Assembly (NCBI GenBank): GCA_027482185.1
Contig: JAIXWF010000013.1
Span: 930,001 to 994,000 of the forward strand
Reading direction: 5' to 3'
DNA length: 64,000 nt
Origin: Opitutaceae bacterium
GTDB lineage: Bacteria; Verrucomicrobiota; Verrucomicrobiia; Opitutales; Opitutaceae
The position numbers and the translations under genes are program-made. This document shows, piece after piece, positions 42,751 through 50,463 of the stretch; the first letter of the stretch is position 1, and the number at the start of each line of letters is the position of its first letter. A model generated the notes under the pieces. The model was not told where the DNA came from and did not search any database. It was given only the letters and a program-made list of their open reading frames with translations.

Positions 42751-42848
42751 GGCGGCCGTTTGCAATCCGTGGAAGTTCCTAGCGCACTGGGTAAAAATAG
42801 GCGGCGCCCCGGCTGGAGCGGAAGGCGGCGGGCGACGATACTGAAGGC

Positions 42849-43574
42849 ATGATAAGGACGGACCATGGAGGCGCGGTTCAACTTCGCGGCGTCGGACCGG
42901 CGATCCGGGTCTTTCTGGTGGACGACCATCCGATCTACGCGCAGGTGATGTCCGAAGTCCTCCGGCAAGCCGGAGGATTTGCGGTGGTCGGCAGCGCCGG
43001 CGACGGCGAGACCGCCGTGGAGCGATTGCGTACCTTGGAAATCGACGTGCTGCTGCTCGACCTCGTGCTGCCCCGCATGGGCGGACTCGAGGTGCTGAAT
43101 GTGGTCCGGGGCTTTCCGGGCGTGGTGCGATCGGTCGTCTACAGCGGTTTGGCCACCGACGAATCGATCGCCGCCGCGTTCACTCTCGGGGCCTCCGGTT
43201 TCATCGAGAAGAGCGCCCCGGTCGAGGAGGTCATCGGGACCCTGCGGGCCGTAGCCCGCGGCGAATCGCCGCTGTCGACGCGGATGAGCGGCGTGCTGCG
43301 GTCGCTGGTGCGCCAACGCACGGCACACAAGGAACTCTCGGCCTCGGATCTCGCCGTCCTGCGCCGCCTGGCGAAACTCCAGACGCCGAAAGAAATCGCG
43401 GGCGAGCTGGGGCTGTCGTTGTCGGCGGTCTACAAGGCCCGCGCCCGGATCGCGATCCGGGCGGGCGGCGGCGACCGGCCGGATTTCCTGGCGATCGGGG
43501 CCGGGCTCGGCCTGATCCCGGCGGCCCAGGGCCGTTTGGTCGCGCCGGCGGTCGCGACGGGAGGGGCGGCATGA
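42849..43574 (+). CDS. Response regulator with C-terminal helix-turn-helix, LuxR/NarL-like
   Basis: 241 residues. The receiver domain (about 20-135) has VFLVDDHPIYA (acidic pair), phospho-acceptor Asp in LLLDLVLPRMGG, and a Lys in FIEKSAPVEE. The output part (about 160-205) reads LSASDLAVLRRLAKLQTPKEIAGELGLSLSAVYKARARI, a NarL/LuxR-like helix-turn-helix that is somewhat divergent. GAAGGC before the ATG is the only Shine-Dalgarno-like hint. Its stop overlaps the kinase start (ATGA), so the kinase at 43571 is the likely partner. Confidence 0.88.
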   Translation: MIRTDHGGAVQLRGVGPAIRVFLVDDHPIYAQVMSEVLRQAGGFAVVGSAGDGETAVERLRTLEIDVLLLDLVLPRMGGLEVLNVVRGFPGVVRSVVYSGLATDESIAAAFTLGASGFIEKSAPVEEVIGTLRAVARGESPLSTRMSGVLRSLVRQRTAHKELSASDLAVLRRLAKLQTPKEIAGELGLSLSAVYKARARIAIRAGGGDRPDFLAIGAGLGLIPAAQGRLVAPAVATGGAA

Positions 43575-45169
43575 ATTCGACCGTCCCCGCGGGTCCGCCG
43601 TCTCCCGGCGCGGACAAATGCCTGGACTGCCAGCCCGGAATTTTCCGGTTGGCGGCGGAGCGGGCCAACGAAGGCGTCGGTATCACCGACGCGGAGGGCC
43701 GCTACCTTTTCCTGAACCAGGAGCATGTGGAGATGTTCGGCTACCGGGACCACGGGGAATTGCTGGGCAAGTCCTGGCGCGTGCTGTACGACGACACAGA
43801 CGCCGCGTTCATCGAGACGACGGTCTTCCCGGAATTGCAGGCGCGCGGTCTTTGGCGGGGACGCTTGCGGGCGCGGCGGAAGGACGGCTCGCATTTCCAC
43901 GAGGCGCTGTCGCTGTCGCTCCTGCCCGGCGGCGGAATCGTGTGCAACTGCCACGATGTCACGGACCAGGTCGAGATCGGCGAGCGCCTGCGGCGCAGCG
44001 AGACGATGTTCCGGGTCTTCCTGAACACCCTGCCGACGGCGGTGACGATCCGGAACCTCAACGGCGACTACGAATTCGTGAACCGGGCGACCGCTGCGTT
44101 CCTCGGGATCGAAGTCGACGATTCCGGCGTGAAGCGCGGCATGGAGATGTGCCTCTCCGACAAGCAGGTGTTCGCCTATTGGGCGGCGGCGGATCGCCGC
44201 GTCGCCGCGCGCGACGAAGAGGTGCGGTTCGATTTCCCGATTTTCTGGGGCGATCGGGATTGGGTGCTCGACGTGCAGAAGCTGCCGCTGCGGATCAATG
44301 CCGGCAAGGTGACGCATGTCTGCACGCTGGTGAACGACGTGACCGAGCAGCGCCGGCTCGAACGCGAAGAGGACGAAGCCGCGCGGCGGCGCGACGGCTA
44401 CCACGTGATGCAACGCGAGTTCATTTCGATGGTCTCGCACGAGTTCCGCACGCCGCTCACGACGATCCAGGGCGCGCAGTATCTTCTCGCGAAGCGGGCG
44501 GAGGCATTGCCCGGCGGGGAGAAGGCCGACTTCCTGCGCCTGCTCGAATTGCAGGAACGGGCCCTCGGCACGCTGAAAGAGCTGGTCGACCAGGTGCTGC
44601 TGCTGAACCGCATCGAGCACATGTCGACGGAGACGGTGCCGCACCCGATCCGGGTCGGCGATCTGGCCGTGCGGATCGCGGGCAACTTCCAGGCGTCGTT
44701 GCCGCCGGAACGCCTGATCCTGCGGTGCGAATTGCCGGAAGGCTACACGGCCGCGGTGGACGAACCGCAGATGCGGGCGGTGTTCGAGAATCTGATTTCC
44801 AACGGACTCAAGTACTCGCCCGACCACCAGCCGGTGGAGATGAGAATCGGGGCCGAGGGGGAGCGCTGGTGGGTCAGGGTCTCGGACCGCGGCCGCGGCA
44901 TCCCGCGGGAAGACCAGGGGAATCTGTTCCGGCCGTTCCATCGGGCCGGCAACGTGGGCCAGGTGCCCGGCACCGGCCTCGGGCTGACCATCGTCCGCCG
45001 CGTGGTCGATTTCCACCGCGGCACGCTCGAGTTCGCGAGCGAAGTCGGTTCCGGGACCACCTTCATCCTTTCGTTTCCGCGGGAGCTTCCCGCGGGCACG
45101 CCCGCCCCGGCCGAACCGGCCGGCGCCAGCGCCCTGCCGTTCAGCAAACTCCGTCCCGCCGCGCCATGA
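43571..45169 (+). CDS. Soluble PAS-PAS sensor histidine kinase
   Basis: 532 residues with no membrane segment. A short N-terminus has a CLDC pair. PAS domain 1 (about 25-140: ANEGVGITDAEGRYLFLN) and PAS domain 2 (about 148-265: LPTAVTIRNLNGDYEFVN) lead to a HisKA domain (EFISMVSHEFRTPLTTIQG) and ATPase domain with N box (ENLISNGLKYSPD), DRGRGIP, and GTGLGLTIVRRVV. Coupled by overlapping codons to the regulator before it and to the REC-kinase after it. The three probably form one cytoplasmic signalling unit. Signal unknown. Confidence 0.9.
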   Translation: MNSTVPAGPPSPGADKCLDCQPGIFRLAAERANEGVGITDAEGRYLFLNQEHVEMFGYRDHGELLGKSWRVLYDDTDAAFIETTVFPELQARGLWRGRLRARRKDGSHFHEALSLSLLPGGGIVCNCHDVTDQVEIGERLRRSETMFRVFLNTLPTAVTIRNLNGDYEFVNRATAAFLGIEVDDSGVKRGMEMCLSDKQVFAYWAAADRRVAARDEEVRFDFPIFWGDRDWVLDVQKLPLRINAGKVTHVCTLVNDVTEQRRLEREEDEAARRRDGYHVMQREFISMVSHEFRTPLTTIQGAQYLLAKRAEALPGGEKADFLRLLELQERALGTLKELVDQVLLLNRIEHMSTETVPHPIRVGDLAVRIAGNFQASLPPERLILRCELPEGYTAAVDEPQMRAVFENLISNGLKYSPDHQPVEMRIGAEGERWWVRVSDRGRGIPREDQGNLFRPFHRAGNVGQVPGTGLGLTIVRRVVDFHRGTLEFASEVGSGTTFILSFPRELPAGTPAPAEPAGASALPFSKLRPAAP

Positions 45170-46293
45170 ACCCGTCCGCTCCCGCCCCCAGCACGATTCT
45201 GCTCGCCGAAGACGACGACCTCGTGCGGCTGATCGCCGAGGAAACGCTCACCGACGCCGGCTACCGGGTCGTTTCCGTGCCGGACGGCGCGGCCGCGCTG
45301 GAGGCGCTGCCGCGCGTGCGGCCCGACCTGATTCTGAGCGACGTGCGCATGCCGCGCTGCGACGGTTTCGAGTTCCTGCAGCAGGTGCGCTCGGACCCGG
45401 CGAACGTGACGACGCCGTTCATTCTTGTATCAGCAAAAGCGGATACGGCGGACCAGCGCATGGGCATGTCGCTCGGGGCGGACGACTACGTCACCAAGCC
45501 CTTCCAGTCGCGCGATCTGCTCAAGACGATCGCGGTGCGCCTCGCCCGGGCTTCGCTGCTCGGGGAGCGCGTGCAGCGTCAGCAGCGGTTCCTGACGCGG
45601 GTGCTGCCGCACGAACTGCGCACGCCGCTCACCGGCATCATCGGGTACGCCGAGCTGATGCAGCACGTCGCCGCCGACGGCGGCACGCTGACGAACGAGG
45701 AACTGGCGGATTACGCCGGCAACCTCGGCCGCTCGGGCCAGCGGTTGCTGCGGCTCGCGGAGGATCTTTCGCTCTGGGCCTGGCTCGAGAACGCGGAGGG
45801 GGGGCGGCGCCGCGGCGAAACCCCGGAACTGGGAGCGACGCCGATCCGGGCAGCCGTGCTGCAGGTCCGCTGCCGGGACATCGCGGACCGTTTCGGCCGG
45901 GCGGAAGACCTCGGCGTGCAGGCGGAGGATACGACGGTGCTTGCCGCCGTCGACGGCCTCGAATGCGTCCTCGGCCATCTGGTGGAGAACGCGTTCAAGT
46001 TTTCGTTGCCCGGTTCGTTGGTCAGGGTCGCGGTGCGCCGACAGGACGACCGCTGGGTGTTCGAGGTGCGCGATCACGGCCGCGGGCTGGCGGCGGCCGA
46101 AATCGCGCAGATCGGCGCCATGCAGCAGTTCGGCCGCGAGCGGTTCGAACAGCAAGGGCTGGGCATGGGGCTCGCTTTGGCGGGCAGCTTTGCCCGGGTT
46201 TCCGGCGGCGAGTTTGTGCTCGGAGGGAATACCGGCGAGCCGGGCCTGACCGCCCGATTGACGTTGCCGCTGGCGAATCGGCTCGGACCGTAG
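45166..46293 (+). CDS. Receiver-histidine kinase hybrid (REC first)
   Basis: 375 residues. The N-terminal receiver (about 8-125) has LLAEDDD, phospho-acceptor Asp in LILSDVRMPRCDG, and Lys in DYVTKPF. It is joined directly to HisKA (FLTRVLPHELRTPLTGIIGYAEL) and an ATPase domain (VENAFKFSLPGS, VRDHGRGLA, GLGMGLALAGSF). REC-kinase proteins of this layout relay phosphate from another kinase, here most likely the PAS kinase it overlaps by ATGA. The ATPase G1 region is shorter than usual. Output unknown. Confidence 0.88.
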   Translation: MNPSAPAPSTILLAEDDDLVRLIAEETLTDAGYRVVSVPDGAAALEALPRVRPDLILSDVRMPRCDGFEFLQQVRSDPANVTTPFILVSAKADTADQRMGMSLGADDYVTKPFQSRDLLKTIAVRLARASLLGERVQRQQRFLTRVLPHELRTPLTGIIGYAELMQHVAADGGTLTNEELADYAGNLGRSGQRLLRLAEDLSLWAWLENAEGGRRRGETPELGATPIRAAVLQVRCRDIADRFGRAEDLGVQAEDTTVLAAVDGLECVLGHLVENAFKFSLPGSLVRVAVRRQDDRWVFEVRDHGRGLAAAEIAQIGAMQQFGRERFEQQGLGMGLALAGSFARVSGGEFVLGGNTGEPGLTARLTLPLANRLGP

Positions 46294-46362
46294 AAAAATT
46301 CCACCGGCGCAACGGGGCAACGCCCGATACCGCGGGCGGCCCGATCCGGCTACGCTGGACGC

Positions 46363-46554
46363 ATGACAATCATCGGCATCGGCGCGGCTTGCATCCTGCT
46401 CGGTGTCGCCGCGATCGCATGGGCGATACGGCGTGCGCCCGAAGGGTGGGAGGATGCGTCGGGATACCATGCCGGCCCGCGGCCGGAACCGGCGTCGCCC
46501 CCGGCGCCGTCGCCCCGCCCTGTCGCGCGGGCGACGCTCAGCGGTCGAACCTGA
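46363..46554 (+). CDS. Small single-span membrane protein
   Basis: 63 residues. Residues 2-21 (IIGIGAACILLGVAAIAWAI plus flanking) form one membrane helix, followed by a Pro-rich tail (about 40-55). Third-position GC is high, like neighbouring real genes. Its 3' end overlaps the convergent PEP-CTERM gene by 17 bases. Function unknown; it could be a chance open frame. Confidence 0.45.
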   Translation: MTIIGIGAACILLGVAAIAWAIRRAPEGWEDASGYHAGPRPEPASPPAPSPRPVARATLSGRT

Positions 46555-47077
46555 GACGGCGGCGAAGTCCGGCCGCGCCGGCCAGACTGCCGGCGAGCAA
46601 CCACAGCGTCGCGGCGGCTTCCGGCGTCGGCACGGCTTCCTGCTGGGTGATCGTGAAGATGAAGTAGTGGCTCGAGTCGAAGCTCAGGCCGCCCCAGCGC
46701 GCGGAGATCGAGTCGGCCGAATACGTCAACCGGGAGGAATCCCAGCCCGCGAAGTTCGTGGTCACCGAGACGCCGGTCACGGCGTGGTCGATGCCCGAAA
46801 TCACCAGGCCGTTGAACGCGCTGTTGGTCCAAGGTGCGGCATAGTTGAACGAGACGTGGAAGGCGTGCGCCTCGGGATTCACGGTGTAGGCCCCGAGCAG
46901 CACGGTAAGATCGGAAGTGCCGGCGGCGACCACCGTGGTGTGGGCCTCGTAAAGATTGGCGGCGTGGGGGTAGTAGTGGTCGATCCGCAGGACGTCGCCG
47001 ATCAGGGAGGCCTTGGCGGCGGGCAGCGCCGCGCAAACCAACAAGGTGAGCCGGAACAGGGTGGGGAACAGGGTCAT
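46538..47077 (-). CDS. PEP-CTERM-type exported protein
   Basis: 179 residues from the ATG at 47077. Signal peptide 1-23 (LFRLTLLVCAALPAAKA). The middle (about 25-145) is a beta-rich domain of no recognised family, with FHVSFNYAAPW and FDSSHYFIFTIT. The tail VPTPEAAATLWLLAGSLAG then Leu-Arg-Arg-Arg fits PEP-CTERM: a Pro-Glu-like motif, hydrophobic helix and basic end. Function unknown; likely envelope-anchored. The spacer before it (47078-47245, divergent with the S26-like gene) holds a 10-bp palindrome, ACAATATTGT, at 47093-47102. Confidence 0.78.
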   Translation of the reverse strand: MTLFPTLFRLTLLVCAALPAAKASLIGDVLRIDHYYPHAANLYEAHTTVVAAGTSDLTVLLGAYTVNPEAHAFHVSFNYAAPWTNSAFNGLVISGIDHAVTGVSVTTNFAGWDSSRLTYSADSISARWGGLSFDSSHYFIFTITQQEAVPTPEAAATLWLLAGSLAGAAGLRRRLRFDR

Positions 47078-47245
47078 GGTGGCTAAAACACGACAATATT
47101 GTGCATTAGTGGCAAGCCCGGAGCGGTCAGGAAGGGTTGGGAGGCGGCTGAGCCGAGCTGGCGGCGAATCGTCGTTGGTCACACGGGTAGCAGCACTCGT
47201 CACAACGGGCGTGCGCGGGACGAGCTCGGGTCCAACGTGGGTGCC

Positions 47246-47785
47246 ATGGAAATTGCCGCGGTGCTGTCGTCCCTCCGGCGCCTGGCGGCGGCGGGATGGG
47301 CGCTCGCGGGGCTGGCGGCGATGCTGGCGGGAGCGGGCTGCGCGACCGTGGCGCCGCGGGCGCTGGTGCTCCCGCCGACCTCGGCGCCGTTGCCGCAGCC
47401 GGTGGCGCCCGGCGGCGAATTGGCCGCGGCGGAATCGGCCGCGGCCGGCGACCGGCGCGATTTTGCCCTGATCGGAGCGGGCGGCTCGATGGAGCCCCTG
47501 TATCGCAGCGGCACGGCGATCGTGGTCCGGGAGACGGGGTTCCGCTCGCTGCGACCGGGACAGGCCGTGGTCTACCGCCATCCCCACGGCCACTATGTCG
47601 CGCACGTTCTGATCGCACCCACGGCGGGCGGCTGGCTCGCGGCCGGCCTGGCGGCGAAGGAGCCGGACCGCGTGCTGGTCACCCGGGCGAATTTTGTCGG
47701 CGTGATCCGGGCGGCATTCGCCGCGACCGCGCCGGTCGGGCCCGCAGGCTGGGGTCCGGGCGCGCGCACCGCCGGCGGTCCCTAG
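47246..47785 (+). CDS. Lipoprotein-like protein with S24/S26 peptidase fold, signal-peptidase-like
   Basis: 179 residues from the ATG at 47246. Residues 12-35 are a hydrophobic signal ending LAGAGC, a possible but imperfect lipobox. The peptidase-like core (about 70-150) has GAGGSMEPLY with the expected nucleophile Ser, then LRPGQAVVYRHPHGHYVAHVLI. The general-base Lys of bacterial signal peptidases is absent. A His sits in that stretch, as in ER/SipW-type signal peptidases. It lies upstream of a pseudopilin gene. Substrate unknown. Confidence 0.7.
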   Translation: MEIAAVLSSLRRLAAAGWALAGLAAMLAGAGCATVAPRALVLPPTSAPLPQPVAPGGELAAAESAAAGDRRDFALIGAGGSMEPLYRSGTAIVVRETGFRSLRPGQAVVYRHPHGHYVAHVLIAPTAGGWLAAGLAAKEPDRVLVTRANFVGVIRAAFAATAPVGPAGWGPGARTAGGP

Positions 47786-47795
47786 GCCGAACTTG

Positions 47796-47820
47796 TATCC
47801 GGAAATCCGATTCCCGGATA
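47796..47820. promoter_or_regulatory. Inverted repeat TATCCGG-N11-CCGGATA in the spacer before the pseudopilin gene
   Basis: Arms of 7 bp are perfect, with an 11-base spacer. The right arm continues CGCA, and a related GGGTACGCA lies 23 bases later. It begins 10 bases after the S26-like gene stop. No T-run, so an operator or weak terminator. Confidence 0.3.
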
Positions 47821-47895
47821 CGCAACGCTCCCGATCGCCGGGTACGCAGGATCCGCTGTCGACGGGCGGGAGGGGGCGCGGTTGATTCCGGGGTC

Positions 47896-48444
47896 ATGGC
47901 TTCCCTGCGCGCGCTTCCGCCGGCGGCCCGCTCAGGGCCGGGAGGCGCCGCCGTGCGCCGACGGGTTGGAGCGGCGGGCTTCACCCTCGTCGAACTGCTG
48001 GTGACGGTGACGATCATCAGCGTGCTGGCGGCAGTACTGGTGCCGACCGTGCAGAAGCTGCGGTTGCGGACGAAGTCATCCGTGATCATGGGCGACTTCC
48101 GGACCTTCGCGGCGGCCTTCGACACGTACGCGCAGGAGAACGGCGCGTGGCCGGCGGAGGCGGCGGCCGGCGCCATGCCGACCGGCATGGCGGACCGGCT
48201 CAACGGGACCGCGTGGCTGCGGCCGACGCCGATGGGCGGCCGCTACAACTGGGACAACAACCAGCTGCATTTCGGGACGCGGTACCGGGCCGCGATCGCC
48301 ATCAGCGCGACGGCGTCCTCGCCGCTGCCGCTCGACGTGAACCAGTTGCTCGACCTCGACCGCCGGGGCGACGACGGGAACCTGCTCAACGGTTCGTTCC
48401 GCATCGGTTCGAGCCTGAATCCGCTGTTTGTGATCCAGCCGTGA
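47896..48444 (+). CDS. Type II-secretion-like pseudopilin
   Basis: 182 residues. A basic leader ends at RRVGAAG, followed by the prepilin cleavage and N-methylation motif FTLVELLVTVTIISVLAAVLV, with the conserved Glu at +5. The rest (about 55-182) has DTYAQENGAWPAEA and YNWDNNQLHFG, typical of verrucomicrobial and planctomycete pseudopilins. No secretion ATPase, inner-membrane platform or prepilin peptidase gene is visible in the window. Coupled by GTGA to the next gene. Confidence 0.88.
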   Translation: MASLRALPPAARSGPGGAAVRRRVGAAGFTLVELLVTVTIISVLAAVLVPTVQKLRLRTKSSVIMGDFRTFAAAFDTYAQENGAWPAEAAAGAMPTGMADRLNGTAWLRPTPMGGRYNWDNNQLHFGTRYRAAIAISATASSPLPLDVNQLLDLDRRGDDGNLLNGSFRIGSSLNPLFVIQP

Positions 48445-49208
48445 GCGATCATCCCGTCTATTCGCTGGTCCTGAAGCAGCTGGCGCCCGATGCGGCGCGG
48501 GCCGGGGCGGAGTACGCGGAGCTGCGCCGCGGGGCGGTCGGGGCGCGGGAGTTGCGCGTCCTGCTGGCGGCCTTGGCGCGGCTGGCGCCGACGGTGGAGT
48601 ATCCGTTGCGACCCGAGGTCCGGATCGCGGACGGCGAGCGGCAGTTCATCGTCCAGGTGAAGGAAGGCCGCTTGCATCTGGCGGGGTGGACGGTGCCGGC
48701 CGGGTTTGCCGACAGCTCGGCGGATGGAATCTGGCGCGCGATCACGGGCGAGGCGGACGACGGCGCGACCGAACCGGAGACGGCGGCGGCCGAACGCCGG
48801 GGGGCGCCGCGCCGGCGGCCCGTGCTCGTCGCGGTGCTGGCGGCCGCGATCTTGGCGGCCAACGGAACCACGGCGTGGTGGCTCGCGCAGCCGCCGCCGA
48901 CGTTGCTGCCGGCGTATCGCCTGCTGGAGGAAGATCCGGCCCGGCGGTTGCTGGAACGGATGGCCGGCGAGTACGAAACCGGGAATGCCGAGGGCGACCG
49001 CCGGCTGCGGATCCGGCGCGACGGCACCCTGGTCTGGGCCAAACTTGGTCCGGCGGGCGCCGACGTCGAAGAGACGGCGTTGACCGCGAAGGCGGCGGAG
49101 ACGGCGGCCGGCGGGGCGCTGCTGACGGATGCGGGTGCGCTGATCGAGGTGCGCGATCCGCTCACGGTGGTGTATTTCGGCGACGTTTACCGCCGGACCC
49201 AACGTTAG
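48441..49208 (+). CDS. Bitopic membrane protein coupled to the pseudopilin
   Basis: 255 residues from a GTG that overlaps the pseudopilin stop. I do not recognise the family. An N-terminal cytoplasmic domain (about 1-115) is alpha/beta-looking (YSLVLKQLAPDAARAGAEYA). It is followed by one membrane helix (about 128-150, VLVAVLAAAILAANGTTAWW) and a periplasmic part with charged helices (about 160-255). Translational coupling with the pseudopilin suggests it helps assemble or anchor that protein, an inference from position only. Confidence 0.75.
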   Translation: MSDHPVYSLVLKQLAPDAARAGAEYAELRRGAVGARELRVLLAALARLAPTVEYPLRPEVRIADGERQFIVQVKEGRLHLAGWTVPAGFADSSADGIWRAITGEADDGATEPETAAAERRGAPRRRPVLVAVLAAAILAANGTTAWWLAQPPPTLLPAYRLLEEDPARRLLERMAGEYETGNAEGDRRLRIRRDGTLVWAKLGPAGADVEETALTAKAAETAAGGALLTDAGALIEVRDPLTVVYFGDVYRRTQR

Positions 49209-49226
49209 GCGCGGACGGCGGCGGGT

Positions 49227-50234
49227 TCAGGGCGCGCCGCCGGCGAGCGAGAAATCGGCCCAGCGCGACACGTCGGCCAGCGCGGGGGCGGATTCCGGAC
49301 GGATCCGTGCCAGTGCCTCGGCTTGGGCGATCCAGGTGGCGCGGCGCATCGCGCCGAGGACCGGCTGCTCGGCGGCGAGCAACGGCTCGATCGCGCGGAG
49401 GGACGCCTCGAGGTAGGCGAGTGCGAGGTCGGGGCTGTGTTGCCGGCGGATCAGGCGGGCGGCGGCGGGCACGTCGGCGACGGCTTTTTGCCAGCCGCGG
49501 CCGGACGCCAGCAGAAAGCGGCGCAGGGCCTCGCGGTGGCGGGCGAGGGTGCGCTCCGAAACAAAATAGACCTGCGAGTAGGCGCTCAGGCCGTGCCGCC
49601 GGTATTCGAGCGCCCGCACAGCGTGGCCCGCGAGGCGAAGTTTCACGAGTTCGTCGACGAGGTAGCCCTGCTGGGCGTCGATCTTCCCGGCGAGCAACGC
49701 CTCCGGCCCGTGGCCGGCCGCGACGCCGACCTGCACGCGCGTGCGGTCGAGGCCGGCGGCGCGCAGCACCGTATCCAAAGCTTCGTGACCATCGTCGTGG
49801 ATGGCGACGCGGCGGCCGGCGAGGTCGGCGGGCGTGCGGATGCCCGACGTTTCCAGGCTGATCAGGCCGAGCGGCGACGCCTGGAACATCGTGCCGATGG
49901 CGACGACGGGCAGGCCGCGGGCGCGGCCCGCGAGGAAGAGGCCGCCTTCGCTGGAGCCGATCAGGTTGTCGCTCGCCGCGACCGTGTCGACCAGGCGGTC
50001 GTACGGCAGCTGACCGAGCGGACGCAGGGTGACGGCCAGATTTTCCGCGCGGTAAAGCCCTTCGGCCTCGGCGACGAGGAGACCGGCGAATTGGGCGTTG
50101 AGGTGCCAGTCGAGCTGGACCGTAAGGGCCGGAGGTTCGTCCGTCGGGACGGCTGCGGGCCGTGAAGGCGTTTGGCCCGGGAGCAGGCCGGGGAGCGCGC
50201 AGATCGTGAGGAAAAAGCGGGAGCGGCGAAACAC
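49227..50234 (-). CDS. NMT1/THI5-like ABC substrate-binding protein, orphan
   Basis: 335 residues from a GTG at 50234, chosen because a signal peptide (FRRSRFFLTICALPGLLPGQ) follows and upstream sequence contains intergenic repeats. LTVQLDWHLNAQFAGLLVAEAEGLYR split across 37-62 is the typical NMT1 start. LIGSSEGGLFLAGRARG, then GIRTPADLAGRRVAIH and GLDRTRVQVG follow the periplasmic-binding fold used for thiamine or riboflavin precursors and alkylsulfonates. No permease or ATPase gene lies nearby, so its transporter must be elsewhere or it has another role. Confidence 0.85.
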   Translation of the reverse strand: MFRRSRFFLTICALPGLLPGQTPSRPAAVPTDEPPALTVQLDWHLNAQFAGLLVAEAEGLYRAENLAVTLRPLGQLPYDRLVDTVAASDNLIGSSEGGLFLAGRARGLPVVAIGTMFQASPLGLISLETSGIRTPADLAGRRVAIHDDGHEALDTVLRAAGLDRTRVQVGVAAGHGPEALLAGKIDAQQGYLVDELVKLRLAGHAVRALEYRRHGLSAYSQVYFVSERTLARHREALRRFLLASGRGWQKAVADVPAAARLIRRQHSPDLALAYLEASLRAIEPLLAAEQPVLGAMRRATWIAQAEALARIRPESAPALADVSRWADFSLAGGAP

Positions 50235-50327
50235 GGGGCCGCGGAAGCACAAGCAATGCCGTCCGCGGCGTCGCCTCCGGTGGAGTCGCCGTGCCCGCCG
50301 GGCCGGGGCCTCAGGCAGGATCCCGGA

Positions 50328-50355
50328 GTTGAGCGTTGAAAGTTGAGGGTTGGGA
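50328..50355. repeat. Tandem heptanucleotide repeat, four copies
   Basis: GTTGAGC, GTTGAAA, GTTGAGG and GTTGGGA run head to tail. The 229-base spacer (50235-50463) also has one more GGTTGAG-like unit on the opposite strand near 50431 (CCCTCAACC). Otherwise the spacer holds no gene that I can see. GTTGARN heptad runs between genes have, to my recollection, been seen in other Opitutaceae. Confidence 0.7.
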
Positions 50356-50463
50356 GATCGATCCGCCGAGGCCCGGCAGCCGGATCCTCCGCCCGCAACC
50401 TCGGGAACCAAACGGTTCCGCACTGAACCCTCAACCAAGCGGTCGCAACTGCCTGAGTCCGCC

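Noticed and set aside
36629-47840. A shared GGATACGCA motif at 36641 and 47816
   Set aside because: The two sites differ in flanking structure, and similar strings occur inside genes (for example near 16238 in reverse), so chance is likely.
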